Assembly: GCA_034211115.1 (NCBI GenBank)
Contig: JAXHTH010000237.1
Coordinates: 1-47,504 of the forward strand
Source of the DNA: JAXHTH01 sp034211115
GTDB taxonomy: Bacteria; Planctomycetota; Phycisphaerae; Phycisphaerales; SM1A02
Direction of reading: 5' to 3'
Length of the DNA stretch: 47,504 nt
The translations under genes were made by a program, and so were the position numbers. The number at the start of each line of letters is the position of its first letter. Positions within the stretch are counted from its first letter, which is position 1. Of the stretch, positions 1-7,822 are shown in pieces. The notes below the pieces were generated by a model. It did not search any database, was not told the DNA's origin, and worked only from the letters and a program-made list of their open reading frames with translations.

Positions 1-872
1 TGCGCCGGCCGCGAGGCGCCGATGATGGCGCTGGTGATCTCCAGTCGGCGGAGGCACCAGGCGATGGCGAGGCGCGCCGTGGGCGCGCCCATCCCGTCGC
101 CCAGCTCCTTCAGCCGCCGCACCTTCGCCGCATTCTCATCGGTCAGCCGGCGTCGGAGAATCTGGCCGGAAAACTCGTCGGCGGCGCGGCTGCCCGAGGG
201 CGTTTCGTCAAGGTACTTGCCCGTCAGGACGCCTTCGGCCAGCGGGGAGAAGTTGACCACCCCCAGCCCCAGCCGCGCGCACGTCGGCAGAACCTCCGCT
301 TCCGCGTCCCGCTCGAGCATGTTGTACAGGGGCTGGTTGCTGACCGGCCGATGCCAGCCGTTGTCATCGCAGATCGACACCGCCTCCGCGATCTGTTCGG
401 CCGTCCATTCGCTCACCCCCCAGTACAACACCTTCCCCTGGTCGATGAGGTCGTTCATCGCCCGGCAGGTCTCCACCAGCGGCGTCTCTTCGTCGTAGCG
501 ATGACACTGGTACAGATCGACGTAGTCTGTGCCCAGGCGCTCCAGCGAGATGTGGCAGCGCTCGAACACCTGCTTGCGGCTCAGGCCGCGATCATTGGCC
601 CCCGGGAACGGCGCATCGCGCACCGGCCAGTAGAGTTTCGTGGCGAGGACGAACGACTCGCGCGGGAACGGGGCGAGCGCCTCGCCCACGAGGCGCTCCG
701 TTTGCCCTCCGCCGTATGCGTTGGCGGTGTCATAGAAGTTGATGCCGTTCTCGTAGGCCACGCGATGCAGCTCGGTCGCCTTGTCCTGATCGCCGTCGCG
801 GAACACGAGCCACGACCCGAGACCGATCTCCGAGAGCTTCACGCCCCACATACCGAGCCGTCGGTATTTCAT
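1..872 (-). CDS. Aldo/keto reductase (partial, C-terminus outside window)
   Basis: NADPH-dependent oxidoreductase of the aldo/keto reductase superfamily. Translation of the minus strand from the ATG at 872 runs open to the window edge, so about 290 residues are visible and the C-terminus is missing. The fold's tetrad is readable: Asp and Tyr in YDTANAYGGG, Lys in VLATK, His in LYQCHRYD. The sequence NDRGLSRKQ followed by GKVLYWGVSEW resembles the AKR6 branch (relatives of the potassium-channel beta subunits), and the NADPH-binding GASRP is just visible at the edge. The physiological substrate cannot be told. It is separated by 84 bp from the lamin-tail gene upstream on the same strand, so co-transcription is possible. 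Confidence 0.9.
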   Translation of the reverse strand, partial: MKYRRLGMWGVKLSEIGLGSWLVFRDGDQDKATELHRVAYENGINFYDTANAYGGGQTERLVGEALAPFPRESFVLATKLYWPVRDAPFPGANDRGLSRKQVFERCHISLERLGTDYVDLYQCHRYDEETPLVETCRAMNDLIDQGKVLYWGVSEWTAEQIAEAVSICDDNGWHRPVSNQPLYNMLERDAEAEVLPTCARLGLGVVNFSPLAEGVLTGKYLDETPSGSRAADEFSGQILRRRLTDENAAKVRRLKELGDGMGAPTARLAIAWCLRRLEITSAIIGASRPA

Positions 873-956
873 GGTGTTGCCTGCTCCATCGTGGTGCGCG
901 GTCCGGCCGGCCGGATCGCGCGATGCCTGTCTGATCGAGCCGCGGGACGAACGACC

Positions 957-1733
957 TCAGTAATCGATCCGGTCGTCCTCGTCCGTCGCCTCATCCTCTG
1001 CCGTCTTCTCCTCCTCCGCCGTCGGCGCGACGGGTCGGCGATCCACCGGCGGCGGCAGCGCGCCCGGTGAACCCACGTCCGCGCCGTCGAAGACCTCCGT
1101 CCGACGGCAGACGCGGGCGCCGGCCTCGCCGGCTTCCGATGGTCTCCAGAGCTTGCCGTCGTTGAGATCCGTGGCCGCAAGATCCGTCAGCCAGATGCTC
1201 GCCCCGTCGGGATTGCCGCAGATCGGCCAGTCGTCGCCTTCCTCGAAGTTGACTTCGCAGATGACCTCGCCCTTCTCGTCCAGCAGTTTGAGTCTCTCAT
1301 TCTCGGCCGAGGGGGAGTTGGCGAGGCTGCCCCATTTGACGGGGATGATCGCGTAGGCGGGTTCGCCTGACGTCTCCTCTCCCGGATCGGTCATCGGCTC
1401 GCTTTCGCCGTGGATTGGCGAATCCGCGTCCCAGGCGGCCCGGAACGACGCTTCGCTCACCGCCTTCTCGTTGACGAGCACGACGACGCCGCCGGGTTCG
1501 AGTCGGACGCTGAAGGCGCCCCAGCCGCTGCGATCCTCGTCGCGGAGTTTCCAGTCGGTGATCTGGATCGGCTCGTCGCCGACGTTGGCCAGCTCGACCC
1601 ACTCCGTCGCCCCGCCGCGCTCGTTCGAATCGGGGTTGTACATGATCTCGGTGATGACGATGCGTCCCTCACCGAACGCGGCGGAGGATGCGGCCAGCAA
1701 CGCAAACGCTGTCTTCGTGCCTCCCAAACGCAT
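957..1733 (-). CDS. Secreted lamin-tail domain (LTD) protein
   Basis: 258-residue predicted exported protein. An N-terminal signal peptide (about residues 1-22, MRLGGTKTAFALLAASSAAF) precedes an LTD-like domain. The hallmark is residues 24-75: IVITEIMYNPDS, then ATEWVELANVGDEPIQITDW and a lysine/arginine-acid strand. LTD domains are beta-sandwiches frequent in secreted proteins of planctomycetes and other bacteria, often beside nucleases or CotH proteins, but here the domain stands alone. The C-terminal 30 residues are proline and acid rich (DRRPVAPTAEEEK...). The start was chosen at the ATG before the signal peptide; the longer open frame upstream overlaps aat and has no coding character. 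Divergent from aat with 72 bp between starts. Precise role unknown. Confidence 0.75.
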   Translation of the reverse strand: MRLGGTKTAFALLAASSAAFGEGRIVITEIMYNPDSNERGGATEWVELANVGDEPIQITDWKLRDEDRSGWGAFSVRLEPGGVVVLVNEKAVSEASFRAAWDADSPIHGESEPMTDPGEETSGEPAYAIIPVKWGSLANSPSAENERLKLLDEKGEVICEVNFEEGDDWPICGNPDGASIWLTDLAATDLNDGKLWRPSEAGEAGARVCRRTEVFDGADVGSPGALPPPVDRRPVAPTAEEEKTAEDEATDEDDRIDY

Positions 1734-1805
1734 GGTTGAGCCTCCCGCAGGGTTTGAAAGGCGTACTGTACCGGAGAATGCCCGTCGTTTGGGAGCCGAT
1801 TCGCC

Positions 1806-2558
1806 ATGCCGCCGCCCCCGGAACAGCCCCCGCGCCCGGAACCGGCTCCGGAAGAGCCGCGGTCCTCGCGCGTGCCCCCGGACCCGGACAACACGTCGCC
1901 CGAGCTGCTGCTTTGGGCCTACGGGCGGGGCATCTTCCCCATGGCCGACCCCATCACCGGCGAAATGGGCTGGTACAGCCCCGATCCGCGGGGCATCATC
2001 CCCCTTGCGGGCTTCCGCGTGCCGCGCACGCTCGCCCGGACCGTGCGTCAGGGGCGCTTCGACATCCGCTCCGACACCGCCTTCGAGGCGGTGATGCGCG
2101 CCTGCGCCCGGCCGCGGTCGCGCGATGATCTGCCCTGGATCGATGAGCGGCTCATCGGCGCCTACGTGGGCCTTCACCGGCTGGGCCACGCCCACAGCGT
2201 CGAGGCGTGGCGGGAGGGGACGCTCGTCGGAGGGCTCTACGGGGTCCAGGTCGGTGCGGCGTTTTTCGGCGAATCCATGTTTGTCTTCCCTAATCTCGGC
2301 GGCACCAACGCCTCCAAGATCTGCCTCGTCCACCTCGTGGGGCATCTGCGCCGCCGCGGGTTCATCCTCCTCGACACCCAGTTCATCAACCCCCACCTCG
2401 AGCAGTTCGGCTGCATCGAGATCTCCCGCGCCGAGTACCTCCGCCGCCTGGCTGATGCCATCGTGCGGCCCGTGAGCTGGGGCAGGCTCGAGCCCGAGGC
2501 GATCGGCGAGGCGGGGACGCCCCGCCGCGGGCGAGACGCGAATCCGCACCGGCCCTGA
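1806..2558 (+). CDS. aat: Leucyl/phenylalanyl-tRNA--protein transferase
   Basis: Cytosolic enzyme of the N-degron pathway. It transfers Leu or Phe from aminoacyl-tRNA to proteins starting with Arg or Lys, marking them for ClpS/ClpAP. The 250 residues match the family's length of 230-250. Characteristic blocks are LLLWAYGRGIFPM (residues 34-46), the WYSP block (56-59), GGLYGVQVG (142-150), FFGESMF (153-159), NASK (168-171) and LDTQF...HLEQFG (179-192). The first 30 residues are a Pro/Glu-rich extension before the conserved fold, so a later start is possible, but no better-placed start is obvious. No clpS or clpA is in this window. A weak -10-like TACTGT lies at 1764-1769. Confidence 0.93.
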   Translation: MPPPPEQPPRPEPAPEEPRSSRVPPDPDNTSPELLLWAYGRGIFPMADPITGEMGWYSPDPRGIIPLAGFRVPRTLARTVRQGRFDIRSDTAFEAVMRACARPRSRDDLPWIDERLIGAYVGLHRLGHAHSVEAWREGTLVGGLYGVQVGAAFFGESMFVFPNLGGTNASKICLVHLVGHLRRRGFILLDTQFINPHLEQFGCIEISRAEYLRRLADAIVRPVSWGRLEPEAIGEAGTPRRGRDANPHRP

Positions 2559-2670
2559 TCCGCCCGCCGGGCCGCCGGGCTCCGCCCTTCTCAAATCGCC
2601 GGCGCCCGGTACCATCGGCGGCGGGCTTCGATGCGCCCGGCCGTCGTCCTTCTCAGGCAGGAGCATCATC

Positions 2671-3726
2671 ATGGAAGTCGGCATCGTCGGCCTGCCCGGC
2701 TCGGGCAAGACCACGCTCTTCAACGCCCTCACCGGCAGCCATGCCGAGGCTTTCTCCGAGAAGGTCCACGTCGGGATGGCCGACATCCCCGATCCGCGCC
2801 TGGAGGCGATCGCCGCCCAGTTGCCCGGACGCAAGCTGGTCCACGCCGCCGTGCGTCTGGTGGATATCCACGGCGTGCCCGTCGGCAGCGACACGAAGAA
2901 GCTCAATCAGCTCCTGGAGCAGATTCGTCAGGTCGATGCGATCTGCCACGTCGTCCGCTGCTTCGATGACGGCCGCGGCGCGATCGACCCGGCCGGCGAC
3001 ATCGAGAGCATGGAGACCGAGCTTGTCCTGGCCGATCTCATCGTCGCCGAGAGCGCGCGGGACAAGGCACTCAAGCCTGCCCGGGCCGGCGAAGCGGATG
3101 CGAAGGCGCGACTCGCCGTGCTCGAGAAGGTCATCCCCGCCCTCGAGGACGGCCGGCCGATCCGCGCCATGAGCGACATCACCGACACCGACGAACCCGT
3201 TCTCCGCAACTACGGCTTCATCACCGCCAAGCCCGTCCTCTATGTGGCCAACATCGCCGAGAACGATCTGCCCGGCGGGCGTGAACACGCCGAGATCGTG
3301 CAGCGGCACGCCGAATCGACCGGCAGTCGGAGCGTGGCGGTCTGCGCGCAGCTCGAAGCGGAGCTCAGCGAGCTGGAGGGATCGGACCACGACGAGATGC
3401 TCCATTCGCTGGGCCTGGAGGAGCCGGCCGTCGGGCCGGTCGCGCGCGCCGCGCTGAACGTGCTGGGGTTGGGCACGTTCTACACGTTCAACGAGAAGGA
3501 GATTCACGCCTGGGCGTTCCCGCGCGGCGCCAGCGCCCCAGAGGCCGCGGGCGTTGTGCATTCGGACATGCAGCGCGGCTTCATCCGCGCCGAGTGCTAC
3601 GGCGTCGATGATCTCATCGAACACAAGACCGAGAAGGCGATCCGCGAAGCCGGCAAGCTGCGCAGCGAGGGCAAGCACTCGGAAATGCGTGATGGCGACA
3701 TCGTCAAGTTCCTCTTCAACGTCTGA
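2671..3726 (+). CDS. YchF/Obg-like P-loop ATPase
   Basis: TRAFAC-class P-loop NTPase of the YchF/OLA1 branch, which in characterised members prefers ATP and associates with ribosomes and stress responses. Visible are the P-loop GLPGSGKTT (residues 7-15), a switch II DIHG (65-68), the YchF-type specificity segment NIAE (204-207) in place of the GTPase NKxD, and a C-terminal TGS-like region with the diagnostic run from GLGTFYTFNEKE (about 266) to FIRAECY (to 310). At 351 residues it is slightly shorter than the usual 363, and the P-loop has GSGKT instead of the common NVGKS, so it may be a sidebranch paralogue. A good Shine-Dalgarno AGGAG sits 7 nt before the ATG. A possible -10 TACCAT is at 2610-2615. 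Confidence 0.88.
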   Translation: MEVGIVGLPGSGKTTLFNALTGSHAEAFSEKVHVGMADIPDPRLEAIAAQLPGRKLVHAAVRLVDIHGVPVGSDTKKLNQLLEQIRQVDAICHVVRCFDDGRGAIDPAGDIESMETELVLADLIVAESARDKALKPARAGEADAKARLAVLEKVIPALEDGRPIRAMSDITDTDEPVLRNYGFITAKPVLYVANIAENDLPGGREHAEIVQRHAESTGSRSVAVCAQLEAELSELEGSDHDEMLHSLGLEEPAVGPVARAALNVLGLGTFYTFNEKEIHAWAFPRGASAPEAAGVVHSDMQRGFIRAECYGVDDLIEHKTEKAIREAGKLRSEGKHSEMRDGDIVKFLFNV

Positions 3727-3745
3727 TCATCTGCGCGCGGATCAC

Positions 3746-3910
3746 GCAGCGGGAAGCCGGACCTGACGAGCGCAGCGGGAAGCCGGACCTGACGAGCGCA
3801 GCGAGGAAGGTCCGGGTATTCCGTGATTCCCATCGAACCGGATCGGCGCGCCGGGGATGTGCCTCACCCGGCCCTTCCTCGAAGACTCGTCAGGACCGGC
3901 TTCCCTGCGC
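3746..3910. repeat. Tandem and inverted copies of a hairpin repeat
   Basis: This lies in the 452-bp gap 3727-4178. A 26-bp unit containing GAAGCCGGACCTGACGAG occurs at 3746-3771 and 3772-3797, followed by the closing half GCGAGGAAGGTCCGG (to 3816). A diverged reverse-complement copy lies at 3871-3910. Each full unit can fold with an outer stem CCGGACC/GGTCCGG and a variable tip. The same element recurs at 39898-39937. The two opposed copies could form a long hairpin after the ychF-like gene and may act as a terminator or a small dispersed element. The rest of the gap (3911-4178) is GC-rich with no supported gene; a weak TACGAT at 4085-4090 could be a -10 for the cell-wall operon. Confidence 0.75.
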
Positions 3911-4178
3911 GGGCGCCGCCGAACACTGCCCGGTGGCGCAACGGACCCCGCCGGGACCCTGCGGGCGCGTGCACATCGCCCTCGCGCCGGGGCCGGCGAC
4001 AGGCCCGGCTCGCGGGGCCGGGCGAGGCGTGCCGTCTCGTGCACCTCGCGATCGATCCGAGCGCGGCGCGCCGCCCGCCTTGCGTGTACGATGCTCGCGA
4101 TCTGGCGCAGTCGCCCCCTGTCCGCCGATCGGCTCTTGACGCCGGCGCGGGCGGGCGCAGGATGTCGGGCGGAGTCTG

Positions 4179-6512
4179 ATGGAGCAGCCGCGACCCGGAA
4201 CCAGCATGTACCACCGCCGCCTGCGGCTCATCGCCCTGCTCATGGGCGGCGTGCTGCTGCTGCTGGCGCTCCAGCTCGGGCGGCTCACGATGGTCGAGGG
4301 GGCTCAGCGGCTTCAGCGGGCCGAGCAGACGCTGCATCGCCGCACCCTCCTGCCCACCTGGCGGGGCAGCATTCTCGACCGGCAGGGGCGGAAAATCGCG
4401 GTGGATCGGCCGGGTTACGCCGTCGCCGTCGAGTTCGATGTCATCACCGGCGCGTGGGAGATGCGTCAGGCCGGCCGGCAGGCAAGGCGTGAGCTCGGGG
4501 CGACGGCCTGGTCGGCGCTGAGTCCCGCGGCTCGTCTCGCCGCCGCCCGCGATCGGCTTCCGCAGTGGCGGGCGAAGTCCGAGCGCCTCTACGCCGAGCT
4601 CCGCCGCCTGGGCGGGATCGACGAGGCCGAGCTGAACCGTCGCCTCGACGCCATCCGGAGCGAGGTGCAGGAGACGGCGGCGGCGGTCTGGGCCGCCCAG
4701 CGCGCCGCGGAGTCGGCGAAATACGGCGAAGAGAGCGACTTCGAGTTCCGCCCCGGCAGGATCCGCGAGCAGACGGAAGCCCACGTCGTCCTGCCCTCGG
4801 TGAGCGACGCCGTCGCGTTCGAGTTCAGTGCCCTGGCCGACGATCTGCCCGGGATGCTGAAGGTGCAGAACGCACGACGACGGGTCTACCCCTGGAGCGA
4901 GGCGGAGGTGCGGCTGGATCGCTCAAACCTCCCCCGGCCGCTGCGCTCCAACCGGCCGATGCGGATCCGAGTCAGGGGCGTGGCCGATCACATCTGCGGA
5001 TCGATGCGACCGGTCGTCCGGGAGGACGTCGAGCGCCGGCCGTATCGCGTCCCCGCCACCGGGCGCATCGATCTGGGCGGATACCGGCCGGTGGGCGACA
5101 TCGCCGGCGAGCGCGGGCTGGAGAAGGTGTTCGAGGACCACCTGCGCGGGACGCGTGGCGAGGTCAGCCGACGACTCGATCTCGATCGGGTCATTCGCAT
5201 CGAGCCCACCCCCGGGCGCGATCTTCAGATCACGCTGGACCTGGCGCTGCAGGCGCGGATCCAGGCGATCATGTCCCACGAGTTCGGCCTGACCATCGTG
5301 CAGGAGTTTCATCACAACTCCGGCCTGCCGCTGGGGTGGAAGCTCAACGGCGCCGCGGTGGTGATGGAGGTCGAGACGGGCGAGATCCTCGCGATGGTCT
5401 CGATGCCCACCCGCGCCGACGGCGAGGAGATGGACGCGCGCCGGCAGGCGATCGAGCAGCCGTGGGTGAATCGCCCCGTCGAGGCGATCTACCCGCCGGG
5501 CTCGATCATCAAGCCGCTCGTCCTCGTCGCGGCGGTGACGGAGGGCGTGCACGATCTCACTGAGACGATCGAATGCATCGGGCACTACTTCCCGCACGTG
5601 AAGAACGTGGCCCGCTGCTGGATCTATCGCGAGCGGTGGGGATACACGACGCACGGTCCGCTCGTGGCCGAGGATGCGCTGGGGCAGTCGTGCAACATCT
5701 TCTTCTACACGCTCGCCGACCGGCTGGGTATGAACCGACTGGCGGCGTGGTACGGCCGCTTCGGCATGGGAAGCCCCCTGCACGTCGGGCTCGAATACGA
5801 ATACCTCGGAAGAGATGCGGACGGCAACGAGCGGACGATCCGCACGGGCGAGGCGGGCGGACACATCCCCGACGCGGCGGAGATGAGCGAGAGCGCCCTC
5901 GCCGGCCGACTCGACTTCGACACCATCATCCTCGGCATCGGGCAGGGGCCGATCGCGTGGACCCCGCTGCACGCCGCCAACGCCTACGCGACGATCGCGC
6001 GCGGCGGGACGATCCGCGATGCGAAGCTCGTTTCCGACGATTCGATCGCGCCGCGGCCGAGACGATGCAATGATCTGCATCTGCACGGCGCCGCCGTCGA
6101 CGCGGCGCTGGAGGGACTCCGCCGCGCCGTCAGCGAGGGCGGAACCGGCCATCACATCACCTATTCGCCGGGCGATCGGGAAGCGATCTTCAACGCCGAG
6201 GGGGTGAATGTCTGGGGCAAGACGGGCACCGCCCAGGCGCCCAAACTCATACTCGAAGACACAAACGCCAACGGCCGGCTCGATGCCGGGGATGACGGCA
6301 TCGACGGGCTCGATCACGCATGGTTCGTCGGTCTCGTCGGGCCCGCTGACACGCGGCGGCCGATGTTCGCGCTCTCCGTCATCGTCGAGTACGGCGGCAG
6401 CGGGGGCCGCGTCGCCGGCCCCGTCGCCAACCAGATCATCCACGCCCTCCAGCGCGAAGGCTACCTGCCCGCGCAGGCGTTCTTCGATCCGGGCGCGGAG
6501 GGGGATCGATGA
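4179..6512 (+). CDS. mrdA: Penicillin-binding protein 2-like transpeptidase
   Basis: Class B penicillin-binding protein, an inner-membrane anchored D,D-transpeptidase crosslinking peptidoglycan in the periplasm. There is one N-terminal transmembrane helix (about residues 14-33), a long pedestal region with an Ala/Arg/Glu-rich helical stretch (90-190), and the transpeptidase domain with all three catalytic motifs: SIIK (Ser442, Lys445) after YPPG, SCN (504-506) and KTG (681-683). At 777 residues it is longer than typical PBP2 (630-650). Part of the excess is a loop right after KTGTA with an EF-hand/dockerin-like pattern, D694-x-N-x-N-G-x-x-D-x-x-D705. It is first gene of a cell-wall operon and overlaps rodA by 4 nt (ATGA), which supports the elongation-type PBP2/RodA pairing. 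An alternative start is the ATG at 4206. Confidence 0.92.
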   Translation: MEQPRPGTSMYHRRLRLIALLMGGVLLLLALQLGRLTMVEGAQRLQRAEQTLHRRTLLPTWRGSILDRQGRKIAVDRPGYAVAVEFDVITGAWEMRQAGRQARRELGATAWSALSPAARLAAARDRLPQWRAKSERLYAELRRLGGIDEAELNRRLDAIRSEVQETAAAVWAAQRAAESAKYGEESDFEFRPGRIREQTEAHVVLPSVSDAVAFEFSALADDLPGMLKVQNARRRVYPWSEAEVRLDRSNLPRPLRSNRPMRIRVRGVADHICGSMRPVVREDVERRPYRVPATGRIDLGGYRPVGDIAGERGLEKVFEDHLRGTRGEVSRRLDLDRVIRIEPTPGRDLQITLDLALQARIQAIMSHEFGLTIVQEFHHNSGLPLGWKLNGAAVVMEVETGEILAMVSMPTRADGEEMDARRQAIEQPWVNRPVEAIYPPGSIIKPLVLVAAVTEGVHDLTETIECIGHYFPHVKNVARCWIYRERWGYTTHGPLVAEDALGQSCNIFFYTLADRLGMNRLAAWYGRFGMGSPLHVGLEYEYLGRDADGNERTIRTGEAGGHIPDAAEMSESALAGRLDFDTIILGIGQGPIAWTPLHAANAYATIARGGTIRDAKLVSDDSIAPRPRRCNDLHLHGAAVDAALEGLRRAVSEGGTGHHITYSPGDREAIFNAEGVNVWGKTGTAQAPKLILEDTNANGRLDAGDDGIDGLDHAWFVGLVGPADTRRPMFALSVIVEYGGSGGRVAGPVANQIIHALQREGYLPAQAFFDPGAEGDR

Positions 6513-7735
6513 GCCAGGTCGCGATCACAGAACGCGCGGCGCCGTACACCGCCGTCGATCTGCACATCAACGTGCGGCCGCTGCACCAGTGCCGCATCGC
6601 CTGGCTGAACCCGGGCTGGCTGTGCGTGGGGGCGGCGCTGGCGCTGAACGCGCTAGGGATCATCACGATCGCGACGACGGAGCCGGGCTACGCGACGCGT
6701 CAGATCGCGCATCTGTGCCTGGCGATGATCGCAGCGGCGGTGGTGGCCGCCCCGCATTATCACTGGCTGCGCCGCTTCAGCATGCCGCTGCTCATCGTCG
6801 TCGTCGCGCTGCTCGTGTTCGTGCTCATCCCGTTCGTGCCGGAGTTCATCGTCAGGCCGCGGAACGGCGCGCGGCGGTGGATCAGCCTGTATTTCATGGA
6901 CTTTCAGCCCTCGGAGCTGGCGAAGATCGCCTACATCATCGCCCTCGCCGCCTATCTTCGCTATCGCAAGAACTATCGGCGGTTCCTGGGATTGCTGCTG
7001 CCGCTGGCGCTGACGTTCATCCCGATGGGTCTGGTGCTCATCGAGCCGGACCTGGGCAGCGCGATGCTGTTCCTGCCCACGCTGTTCGCGATGCTTATCG
7101 CCGCGGGGGCGAAGCTGAAGCATCTGGTGCTGATCGTCCTGCTCGGTCTCGCCGCGGCGCCGGCAATGTATCCCTTGCTTCAGCCGCATCAGAAGGCGCG
7201 GATCCACGCGCTGTATTACCAGCTCAAGGGCGATCAGCGGCACGTGCAGGACATCGGCTACCAGGGCGACAAGGCGATGACGCTCGTGGGGGCGGGGCAG
7301 GTCTCGGGCGTGGGGCGGCGGAAGGCCGCCGACCTCGTCACCTACAACCACCTGCCCGAGGAGCACAACGACATGGTCTTCGCCGTCATCGCCTGCCGGT
7401 GGGGGGCGGCCGGGGCGCTGCTCACCTGGGGTCTCTACATCCTTCTCTTCCTCGGCGGCATGCTCACCGCCGGCCAGTGCAGGGATCCCTTCGGCCGGCT
7501 CGTCGCGGTGGGGATCGTCGCCATCCTCTTTGCGCAAATGACGATCAATACCGGGATGACCGTGGGGCTGATGCCCATCACCGGGATGACGCTTCCGTTC
7601 GTGAGCTACGGCGGTTCGAGTCTCATCTCCGTCTGGATCATGGTGGGGCTGCTGCTCAGCGTCGCTCTTCGCCGGCCGCAGTATCTGGTGCGCGAGTCGT
7701 TCGAGTTCGACCACGAGGAGGAGGGCGCGATGTGA
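6509..7735 (+). CDS. rodA: RodA-type peptidoglycan glycosyltransferase (SEDS)
   Basis: Polytopic inner-membrane SEDS protein that polymerises lipid II into glycan strands together with its partner class B PBP. The 408 residues contain around ten hydrophobic helices. Family landmarks are FQPSELAKIAYI, LIEPDLGSAMLFLPT (with the conserved Asp), a long extracytoplasmic loop carrying HNDMVFAVI, and the C-terminal GMTLPFVSYGGSS. The last block plus gene pairing favour RodA over FtsW, but the call between the two rests on resemblance only. The ATG overlaps the stop of the PBP gene (ATGA), indicating translational coupling. The 40 residues before the first helix form a cytoplasmic extension. Confidence 0.93.
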   Translation: MSQVAITERAAPYTAVDLHINVRPLHQCRIAWLNPGWLCVGAALALNALGIITIATTEPGYATRQIAHLCLAMIAAAVVAAPHYHWLRRFSMPLLIVVVALLVFVLIPFVPEFIVRPRNGARRWISLYFMDFQPSELAKIAYIIALAAYLRYRKNYRRFLGLLLPLALTFIPMGLVLIEPDLGSAMLFLPTLFAMLIAAGAKLKHLVLIVLLGLAAAPAMYPLLQPHQKARIHALYYQLKGDQRHVQDIGYQGDKAMTLVGAGQVSGVGRRKAADLVTYNHLPEEHNDMVFAVIACRWGAAGALLTWGLYILLFLGGMLTAGQCRDPFGRLVAVGIVAILFAQMTINTGMTVGLMPITGMTLPFVSYGGSSLISVWIMVGLLLSVALRRPQYLVRESFEFDHEEEGAM

Positions 7736-7822
7736 GCTTCCCCCGCATCCGGCCGATTTTCTCCGCCGCCGCGGCGTCTCATCCCGATACTCTCTGTACG
7801 CCCCGAGCATTGACTTCCCGCC

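Noticed and set aside
3823..4178. Small plus-strand frames in the gap before the PBP2 gene
   Set aside because: They translate the repeat and Arg/Pro/Ala-rich sequence, lack ribosome sites and overlap each other in several frames.
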